Of a stretch of 39,135 nt of DNA, positions 34,584 to 39,135 are shown in pieces. Made by a program: the position numbers and the translations under genes. Every line of letters starts with the position of its first letter. Position 1 is the first letter of the stretch. The notes beneath the pieces were generated by a model. It saw only the letters and a program-made list of their open reading frames with translations, was not told where the DNA came from and did no database searches. The stretch is from assembly GCA_022797215.1 (NCBI GenBank), contig JAAWKD010000021.1, positions 1 through 39,135 on the forward strand. The letters run 5' to 3'. This DNA is from Clostridia bacterium. Lineage in GTDB: Bacteria; Bacillota; Clostridia; TANB77; CAG-508.

Positions 34584-34633
34584 GTAATATGGACAACCTA
34601 TTTTCTCATATAATGAAAACTGAAAGGTGTGAA

Positions 34634-35644
34634 ATGATAATGAGAAAAAATAAATTAGCTGTTGTTGGTGCTACTGGTCTTGTCGGTAAAACTATATTAA
34701 AAATTCTAGAAGAAAAAAAATTACCTATTGAGGAATACGTTTTCTTTGCTTCTAGTAAATCGGCTGGTAAAAAACTTTCATTCTTAGAAAAAGAATATAT
34801 TGTTCAAGAATTAACGCCTACTTCTTTTGATAATACTTTCTCTTATGCCATTTTTTCTGCTGGTAGTATTATTGCTAAGGATTATGCTCCTATTGCAGCT
34901 TCAAAAGGTTGTGTTGTAATTGATAATAGTAGTGCTTTTCGAATGTCTACCAATGTTCCTTTAGTAGTTCCAGAGGTAAATCCAGAAGAGATTAAACATC
35001 ATCAAGGTATTATTGCTAATCCTAATTGTTCTACTATTCAGGCAGTTGTTGCTTTAAAACCTTTAGATACCAAGTATTCTCTTAAAAGGATTATTTATAG
35101 TACCTATCAAGCTGTTTCAGGAGCAGGTCACAAGGGAGTTGTAGATTTAGAAAATGGCATTAAACATAATAGTTCCTATGGATATGAATTACAAAAGTTT
35201 CCTATCCCTATTTTTAATAACTGTTTGCCACATATTGATGTCTTTTTGGAAAATGGCTATACCAAAGAAGAAGAAAAAATGATAAATGAAACTAGGAAAA
35301 TCTTAAAAAAACCACAGCTTGCGATTACTGCTACTACAGTAAGGGTTCCTGTCTTGAACAGTCACAGCGAATCTATTAATGTAGAATTTGAAAAAGATTT
35401 TGAACTGTCTGAATTAGAAGAAATTCTACGAAGATCTCCTGGAATTATTGTAAAAGATAATATCAATTTTGAAGTTTATCCAACGGCTTTAGACGCAAAT
35501 GAGCATGATGAAGTTTTTGTTGGTAGAATTCGCAGGGACTTTAGTGTTCCTTTTGGTGTGAACTTATGGGTAGTTGCTGATAATTTGAGAAAAGGTGCTG
35601 CCAGTAATGCAGTACAAATTTTGGAAAAATTAATAAACTACTAG
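34634..35644 (+). CDS. asd: Aspartate-semialdehyde dehydrogenase
   Basis: Asd reduces aspartyl phosphate to aspartate semialdehyde, the branch point for lysine/diaminopimelate, threonine and methionine. The 336-residue enzyme has the NADP-binding GATGLVGKT, the active-site cysteine in NPNCSTIQAV, and the catalytic histidine region RVPVLNSHSESINVEF. The start is an ATG 6 nt after AAAGG; two ATGs (34634 and 34640) are possible, and the in-frame ATG at 34589 has no ribosome binding site. dapA, the next enzyme on the lysine branch, lies 2.5 kb downstream on the same strand. Confidence 0.95.
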   Translation: MIMRKNKLAVVGATGLVGKTILKILEEKKLPIEEYVFFASSKSAGKKLSFLEKEYIVQELTPTSFDNTFSYAIFSAGSIIAKDYAPIAASKGCVVIDNSSAFRMSTNVPLVVPEVNPEEIKHHQGIIANPNCSTIQAVVALKPLDTKYSLKRIIYSTYQAVSGAGHKGVVDLENGIKHNSSYGYELQKFPIPIFNNCLPHIDVFLENGYTKEEEKMINETRKILKKPQLAITATTVRVPVLNSHSESINVEFEKDFELSELEEILRRSPGIIVKDNINFEVYPTALDANEHDEVFVGRIRRDFSVPFGVNLWVVADNLRKGAASNAVQILEKLINY

Positions 35645-35677
35645 AAATATGTTTTTTAATTCATTATAAAGTACATT

Positions 35678-35723
35678 GAGTCCACATATAGGCTAAGCCC
35701 TATATATGGATTCTTTTGTTGTT
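35678..35723 (+). terminator. Terminator of asd
   Basis: A 15-bp stem with one mismatch (GAGTCCACATATAGG with CCTATATATGGATTC) and a six-base loop is followed by TTTTGTTGTTT. Confidence 0.85.
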
Positions 35724-35739
35724 TCAAAAGCTATTTTTG

Positions 35740-35768
35740 TTGTATTTTCTTGTATTTTGTGCTAAAAT
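35740..35768 (+). promoter_or_regulatory. Promoter of sufCB
   Basis: TTGTAT (35740-35745) and TAAAAT (35763-35768) are 17 nt apart, with an extended -10 TG. The leader to sufC is about 75 nt and shows no clear regulatory structure. Confidence 0.6.
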
Positions 35769-35852
35769 TGTGTTGTTTAAAATATATATTTGTTTGCTAA
35801 ACAGCTAATAGGCTATCTCTATATATTTTGAACAATAAAAATAGGAGGCATT

Positions 35853-36581
35853 ATGTTAGAATTAAAAGACATCTCTTTTGCAAGAGATCATAAACAAATT
35901 TTAAATCACATTAACTTAAAAATAGATAACAGCAAGTTAGTAGCTATTACTGGTCCTAATGGTTCTGGTAAATCCACACTTGCTAAAATTATTATGGGTA
36001 TCTTAACTCCCGATTCTGGTACCATTTTATTAGATGGACAAGATATTACTCATAAAAGCATTACTGATAGAGCTAAACTTGGAATTGGTTTTGCTTTTCA
36101 GCAACCTGTTAAATTTAAGGGATTAACTGTGAAAGATCTAATTGAAATCTCTGCTGGAAATCAACTAAAACTTTCAGAAGCTTGTGATTACTTATCTGAT
36201 GTTGGTTTATGTGCTAAGGATTACTTAAATCGTGAAATTAGTAACTCTTTATCTGGTGGAGAATTAAAGCGTATTGAAATTGCAATGCTTGCAGCAAAAA
36301 AATCAAAACTTACTGTTTTTGATGAACCAGAAGCTGGAATTGATTTATGGAGTTTTAATAGCTTGATTAGCGTATTTGAAAAAATGCACCATGAAATCCA
36401 AAATTCCTCTATTGTCATTATTTCTCATCAAGAAAAGATTTTAAACATTTCCGATGAAATTATTTTGTTAGCTAATGGAGAAATTCAGGCAATTGGTCAA
36501 AAGAAAGAGATTCTTCCCCTTCTCCTAAATCAGACAACAAAACCTTGTAAAGTAATGATTGATAAAGGAGGTAACCATTAA
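35853..36581 (+). CDS. sufC: Fe-S assembly ATPase SufC (SmsC-like)
   Basis: A 242-residue ABC-type ATPase of the SUF Fe-S scaffold. Walker A GPNGSGKST, Q-loop GFAFQQPVKFKG, signature NSLSGGELKRIE and Walker B LTVFDEPEAGIDLW are visible; the PVKFKG and EPEAGID forms are typical of SufC rather than transport ATPases. AGGAGG precedes the ATG. Its TAA shares its last base with the sufB ATG, implying translational coupling. No sufS, sufU or second scaffold gene follows. Confidence 0.92.
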   Translation: MLELKDISFARDHKQILNHINLKIDNSKLVAITGPNGSGKSTLAKIIMGILTPDSGTILLDGQDITHKSITDRAKLGIGFAFQQPVKFKGLTVKDLIEISAGNQLKLSEACDYLSDVGLCAKDYLNREISNSLSGGELKRIEIAMLAAKKSKLTVFDEPEAGIDLWSFNSLISVFEKMHHEIQNSSIVIISHQEKILNISDEIILLANGEIQAIGQKKEILPLLLNQTTKPCKVMIDKGGNH

Positions 36582-37522
36582 TGAGTAACGAAATTGAAAA
36601 TAAATTAGATGCTATTGAGATGAACTTATTAAAGTCTATTGCTGATATTGAAAAAACTCCTATGGGTGCATACAATATTCGTGAAAATGGTAAAGGAATT
36701 GCTAGACAAACTACGAGCAACATTGATATTGTCACTAAACAGGACAAGCCTGGTATTGATATTATTATTAAGCCTAACACGAAAAATGAAAGTGTTCATA
36801 TCCCTGTTATCTTAACACAAGGTGGATTTAATGATGTAGTCTACAATGATTTCTATGTTGGAGAAAATGCTGATGTTGTAATTGTAGCTGGCTGTGGTAT
36901 TCACAATACCTCTTGTGAAACTTCTCAACATGATGGTATTCATACTTTTCATTTAGGAAAAGGTTCTAAAGTAAAATATATTGAAAAACATTATGGTGAA
37001 GGTGACGGAACTGGTGATAAGGTTTTAAATCCTCAAACTATTGTCTACTTAGAAGATGGTAGTAACTTAGAAATGGAAACTGTTCAAATTAAAGGTGTTA
37101 CTTCTACTGTTCGTGAAACAAAAGGAGAACTTGGACCTAACAGTAATTTACTCATTACAGAACGTATTATGACTGCTGGCAAACAAACTGCTAAAACCAT
37201 CTTTAATGTAGACTTAAATGGTGAAAATTCGAGTGTTCGTGTGGCTTCTCGTTCTATTGCACGCGATAATTCTACACAAGAATTTATTTCTAATGTAAAT
37301 GGCAATACAAAATGTTTTGGTCATGTGGAATGTGATGCCATTATTATGGATAAAGCAAAAGTTATTTCTACACCACAAATTATTGCTAATCATATAGACG
37401 CAAGTTTAATTCATGAAGCTGCTATTGGTAAAATTGCAGGTGATCAAATTATTAAACTAATGTCACTTGGCTTAACTGAATCTGAAGCTGAAGAACAAAT
37501 TATTAATGGATTTTTAAAATAA
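36581..37522 (+). CDS. sufB: Fe-S scaffold protein SufB/SufD-like (SmsB-like)
   Basis: A 313-residue member of the SufBD beta-helix family. The core (about residues 80-280) includes VIVAGCGIHNTSCETSQHDG with potential ligand cysteines. The C-terminal LIHEAAIGKIAGDQIIKLMS matches the conserved SufB/D end. It is shorter than classical SufB (about 470) and SufD (about 420) and is the only such gene here. This fits the two-gene minimal SUF (SMS) systems of anaerobes, in which one scaffold protein forms a homodimer with SufC. Overlaps sufC by one base. Confidence 0.9.
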   Translation: MSNEIENKLDAIEMNLLKSIADIEKTPMGAYNIRENGKGIARQTTSNIDIVTKQDKPGIDIIIKPNTKNESVHIPVILTQGGFNDVVYNDFYVGENADVVIVAGCGIHNTSCETSQHDGIHTFHLGKGSKVKYIEKHYGEGDGTGDKVLNPQTIVYLEDGSNLEMETVQIKGVTSTVRETKGELGPNSNLLITERIMTAGKQTAKTIFNVDLNGENSSVRVASRSIARDNSTQEFISNVNGNTKCFGHVECDAIIMDKAKVISTPQIIANHIDASLIHEAAIGKIAGDQIIKLMSLGLTESEAEEQIINGFLK

Positions 37523-37540
37523 TATTCTCTATGTAGAAAA

Positions 37541-37576
37541 AAGGAACCTGAGATGATAAATCACCCCAGGTTCCTT
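37541..37576. terminator. Bidirectional terminator between sufB and the 37.6-kb gene
   Basis: AAGGAACCTG and CAGGTTCCTT form a perfect 10-bp stem. T-rich sequence follows on the plus strand (CCTTTTCC) and a better TTTTTTC on the minus strand, so it can serve both convergent genes. Confidence 0.8.
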
Positions 37577-37587
37577 CCTTTTCCTTG

Positions 37588-37905
37588 TTATCTTTTTACT
37601 TTTTCGACAATTTTCTTAACTCTGCAGCAAAGGGCACATTCTTCATTCTCTGAAATGTAAAGGGTGTAACAACCAGAGTCCACTTCCCTAATACAGAAAG
37701 CCTGATCTCCCTTTTTAGTAATCATCCCCATTTCCTTAGGCATGGTTCCCCTTTCAAAGTATGCATGAAATTTTCTTTGTTGCTTCTCCGAAAAATTCCC
37801 CGCCTTCTGGGTCAGAAAATAAAAAAACAACCTGACCTCAGCCTTGCTCAAGTTGGCTACTGGTTTTACTTCAATTGTCCGTCCATGCTCTGTGTAAGTT
37901 TCCAT
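37588..37905 (-). CDS. Uncharacterised 105-residue protein
   Basis: I do not recognise this protein. It is soluble, with no signal peptide or membrane helix, and has a basic middle (SEKQQRKFHAYFERG) and a C-terminal part with four cysteines (SGCYTLYISENEECALCCR) that might bind metal. GAGGTGGAG precedes the ATG and a terminator follows, so it looks like a real gene. Its codon use differs from the neighbours: AAG, GAG, CAG, CTG and AGG are frequent where adjacent genes use AAA, GAA and CAA. That suggests recent acquisition. Confidence 0.7.
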   Translation of the reverse strand: METYTEHGRTIEVKPVANLSKAEVRLFFYFLTQKAGNFSEKQQRKFHAYFERGTMPKEMGMITKKGDQAFCIREVDSGCYTLYISENEECALCCRVKKIVEKVKR

Positions 37906-38132
37906 CTCTCCACCTCTTTTTATCGTTTTTTAGTAACAAGGTTCTACTTCTGCACATTTGCTAGTAGTATTCTACAGAATGCTTTTTCTATTATAACATA
38001 ATTAGTTTTCTTTTTCAACTTACATTTCCTATTTCTCTTTTTAAACATTTTAAAATTTATTATCATTAAATAATTTTGATACATATTATATTTTAGTTTA
38101 ATTATTGAACTTTTGATAGAGGAGGTTTTATT

Positions 38133-39017
38133 TTGAAAAAAAACTTATTTATTGGCTGTGGTACCGCTTTAGTTACTCCTTTTACCAAAGATGGCATCAA
38201 TTTTGAGGAGCTAAAAAAACTTTTAGAATTTCAAATTGAACAAGGTGCTGATAGTATTATTATTTGTGGTACTACTGGTGAATCTTCAACTATGTCCTTA
38301 GAAGAAAAGAAAAAAGTCATTGATTTTACAGTTCAAATTGTACACAAAAGAATTCCTGTAATTAGCGGTACAGGTGGAAATAACACGCAAGAAGTAATTG
38401 CACTTTCGCAGTATGCAGAAAGTGTCAGTGTAGATGGCTTATTATTAGTCACACCTTATTATAATAAGACAACACAAGCTGGTCTTGTTGCACATTACTC
38501 GGAAATTGCAAAAAATGTTACTCTACCTATTATTCTATACAATGTACCTAGTCGAACAGGAGTAAATATAGAACCTAAAACCTGTCTTGCCCTCTCTAAA
38601 ATTCCAAATATTGTTGGAATTAAAGAAGCTAGTGGAAACCTTTCTCAAGTAGCTGAAATTGCTTCTCTTTGTGGAGATGACCTCTGGATTTATTCTGGTA
38701 ATGATGATCAAACTCTTCCTATTCTTTCTCTAGGTGGCATCGGTGTTATTTCTGTACTTTCTAATCTTGCACCAAAATTTGTACATAATATGGTATTTGA
38801 TTACTTAAGTGGTAATTTCACTTTAGCAAAAGATTCTCAAATTAAATGTATCCCTCTTATTCATTGCTTATTTAGTGAAGTAAACCCTATCCCTGTAAAA
38901 GCTGCACTCAACAAAATGGGATACCAGGCTGGTCTACCTAGGTTGCCGCTAATTCCTCTATCTATTGCAAATCAACAACATTTAGAAGAAGAATTGAAAA
39001 AGCTTAAACTTATCTAG
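38133..39017 (+). CDS. dapA: 4-hydroxy-tetrahydrodipicolinate synthase
   Basis: DapA condenses aspartate semialdehyde with pyruvate, the first committed step to diaminopimelate, lysine and, in spore formers, dipicolinate. The 294-residue TIM barrel shows GTTGESSTMS, the YNVPSRTG tyrosine motif and the Schiff-base lysine in IVGIKEASGNL. It starts at TTG preceded by GAGGAGG at 9-nt spacing; no closer ATG exists. It lies downstream of asd and sufCB on the same strand, separated from them by the convergent 37.6-kb gene. I see no lysine riboswitch in its leader. Confidence 0.96.
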   Translation: MKKNLFIGCGTALVTPFTKDGINFEELKKLLEFQIEQGADSIIICGTTGESSTMSLEEKKKVIDFTVQIVHKRIPVISGTGGNNTQEVIALSQYAESVSVDGLLLVTPYYNKTTQAGLVAHYSEIAKNVTLPIILYNVPSRTGVNIEPKTCLALSKIPNIVGIKEASGNLSQVAEIASLCGDDLWIYSGNDDQTLPILSLGGIGVISVLSNLAPKFVHNMVFDYLSGNFTLAKDSQIKCIPLIHCLFSEVNPIPVKAALNKMGYQAGLPRLPLIPLSIANQQHLEEELKKLKLI

Positions 39018-39030
39018 TAAGCATAAAAAA

Positions 39031-39082
39031 GCGATATTAACAACTTCTAAATGCTAAAGCATTAAGAAGTTGTAACAATCGC
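39031..39082. terminator. Large hairpin after dapA
   Basis: Nested helices GCGAT/ATCGC, ACAACTTCT/AGAAGTTGT and ATGCT/AGCAT form one long stem-loop 13 nt past the dapA stop. On the minus strand it is followed by TTTTTT, so it can stop leftward transcription entering the window. On the plus strand the U tract is poor. Confidence 0.65.
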
Positions 39083-39103
39083 AATAATTATCTTCTACGT
39101 CAC

Positions 39104-39134
39104 TTACACAAATCGTTAAAACGATTTGGTGTAA
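39104..39134. repeat. Second palindrome at the right edge
   Basis: TTACACAAATCGT and ACGATTTGGTGTAA pair over 13 bp with one bulge around a TAAA loop. It lies at the window edge, so its role is unknown. Confidence 0.5.
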
Positions 39135-39135
39135 T

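Noticed and set aside
34175-34633. Possible lysine riboswitch before asd
   Set aside because: asd is preceded by the RHH-like gene with only 50 nt between them, and no conserved lysine-riboswitch elements are visible. None is seen before dapA either.

Overview
The window is AT-rich DNA from an endospore-forming, probably anaerobic member of the Clostridia. This rests on the spoIIAA-spoIIAB-sigF, spoIID and spoIIQ genes, a T-box leader, strong AGGAGG-type ribosome binding sites, a two-gene SUF-type Fe-S system, and AAA/GAA/ATT-rich codon use. I cannot name the species. Most genes run on the minus strand; the right end (about 34.4-39 kb) is mainly plus strand.

Layout. 0-2.1 kb is an accessory patch: a DUF1016/PDDEXK nuclease-like gene, a frameshifted tnpV, and remnants of a pilin-like gene and of an XRE regulator. 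2.1-5.6 kb is a translation block transcribed right to left: rplU (L21, with its own promoter and leader), rpmA (L27), trpS and obg. 5.7-9.5 kb is an ABC exporter (ATPase plus large FtsX-type permease). 9.6-12.4 kb holds a secreted six-repeat fibronectin type III protein, a YcxB-like membrane protein and a small membrane protein. 12.5-21.3 kb is DNA maintenance and quality control: dnaE, a REP-associated tyrosine transposase (RAYT), rqcP, a MazG-like gene and addA. 21.5 kb has a lone plus-strand helical-bundle gene. 22.0-25.6 kb is an early sporulation cluster in the order spoIIAA, spoIIAB, sigF, spoIID, spoIIQ. 26-30.4 kb is mnmA, then valS behind a DUF1653 gene and a valine T-box. 30.5-34.2 kb has a small membrane protein, an aldose-epimerase-like protein, recG and an XRE regulator. 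34.4-39.0 kb has a ribbon-helix-helix-like protein, asd, sufC-sufB, a minus-strand gene of unknown function, and dapA.

How parts connect. asd and dapA give two consecutive steps of the aspartate route to diaminopimelate/lysine (and to dipicolinate in spores). The sporulation cluster puts the forespore sigma factor, its anti-sigma and anti-anti-sigma, and two engulfment proteins in one run. mnmA, valS, trpS, L21, L27, Obg and RqcP all serve translation or ribosome quality control.

Most interesting non-coding signal. Several imperfect palindromes with a GGGAC/GTCCC core sit at the 3' ends of genes (addA, valS, DUF1653 gene, aldose epimerase) in a window that also encodes a RAYT. They are good candidates for REP elements mobilised by that family. 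The one at the 3' end of addA encloses a 46-nt repeat that is also found between rplU and rpmA, and it supplies the last codons of addA. No known defence system, CRISPR array, rRNA or tRNA was found. I did not find a convincing wholly new system; the best leads are the RAYT/REP set, the tandem GAATTCA boxes before the ribbon-helix-helix-like gene, and the compositionally odd gene at 37.6 kb.
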